11,013 bases of DNA from Isohypsibius dastychi (lineage: Eukaryota; Tardigrada; Eutardigrada; Parachela; Isohypsibiidae): positions 1 through 11,013 of the forward strand of contig JAQIWT010001381.1 in assembly GCA_034696485.1 (NCBI GenBank), in the 5' to 3' direction. Every line of letters begins with the position of its first letter. Within the stretch, counting starts at the first letter, position 1. The position numbers were made by a program, and so were the translations under genes. A model generated the notes under the pieces. That model was not told the DNA's origin, did no database searches, and saw only the letters and a program-made list of their open reading frames with translations. Positions 10,468 through 11,013 of this stretch are shown piece after piece.

Positions 10468-11013
10468 TTTTTGTTTTCCGAAATCAAGTCTCCGAGAATT
10501 TAGAAAATTATCTGGCTGATCGAAAGTCAAGTCAGCAGTCTCGCCTTATGTCGATAAGAATCTGCTTCAAGAGGTCAAAAGGTCCCTTTCGGGTTCCTCT
10601 GTCCAAGACAGTGAGAGCCTTGTGAATTTATTTCTTGTGCAAGTCGATCCTGTACTGAATTCCGGGAAGTCTACTTTGTCTGCCTGTCAACGACTGTGGG
10701 ACATGTCATAATTAATCTGCTGACTGAACCAACTTAGCCATGTCTCAATATTTCCGTCCAAGTGTCACCTTTTTGGCAACCAGTAATTTACAGTCTAAAT
10801 TAGGCGGTTTAACATGACACGACTCGTAATTTATCTCTTTTCACAGACAAGAGTTCGAATGTATGAATAATAATTAGACCTTCAAACATTATTGGAATTC
10901 GAAAAAACGATGAGAATGTCAATTGCGCTAACAAGTTGCCAAATGGCGAGCTAAGGGCGTTCAAGAAGCCATATCAAAGATGTAACATGAGACAACGCCA
11001 TTCTCGTCCTCGC
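10468..11013. other. Region with no recognised gene
   Basis: Contains the upstream region of the LysM gene and then sequence with no open frame that I recognise on either strand. An acceptor-like CTCTTTTCACAG ends near 10848 on the plus strand, but every frame after it closes within about 30 bases. Confidence 0.5.

Overview
This is nuclear DNA from an animal, not a bacterium. Protein-coding frames are broken into short exons by introns with GT...AG borders, and joining them restores recognisable animal proteins. The gene content (an arthropod-type gustatory receptor of the 7tm_7 family, a CYP2-clan P450, RUVBL2/reptin, an EEIG1/FAM102-like N-terminus) points to an ecdysozoan invertebrate. Several introns are only 51-64 bp, and many acceptors are T-rich and end in TTTTTCAG or TTTTTAG. 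The reptin differs from the strongly conserved human and insect form, which favours a fast-evolving or non-insect lineage (crustacean, springtail, mite or tardigrade). The species cannot be settled from the sequence alone. I saw no rRNA, tRNA, CRISPR array, insertion sequence or transposon.

Layout. 172-1966 (-): four-exon gustatory receptor, 431 aa. 1967-2764: head-to-head promoter region. 2765-4499 (+): five-exon microsomal cytochrome P450, 503 aa, with all heme and ExxR motifs but a non-acidic I-helix and one GC-AG intron. 4500-4929: convergent 3' ends with a 13-base C run between them. 4930-8516 (-): twelve-exon RUVBL2, 480 aa, with a first exon carrying only three codons. 8517-8874: probable bidirectional promoter with a perfect 9-bp inverted repeat. 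8875-9050 (+): probable first coding exon of an EEIG1/FAM102 (NT-C2) protein whose remainder is not visible here. 9302-9654 (-): a three-exon gene for a 64-aa secreted six-cysteine peptide, assembled by hand because each exon is too short to stand out. 10168-10467 (-): an intronless 99-aa secreted single-LysM protein. The rest, to 11013, shows nothing convincing.

The genes do not form a pathway. The left half is environment-facing (chemosensation, xenobiotic or hormone oxidation), the middle is a housekeeping AAA+ ATPase of chromatin and snoRNP complexes, and the right holds two small secreted proteins on the same strand, possibly inside a long intron of the opposite-strand EEIG1-like gene. 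The two secreted genes are the most novel part. All splice models are read by eye from reading phase and splice signals, without transcripts or database searches.
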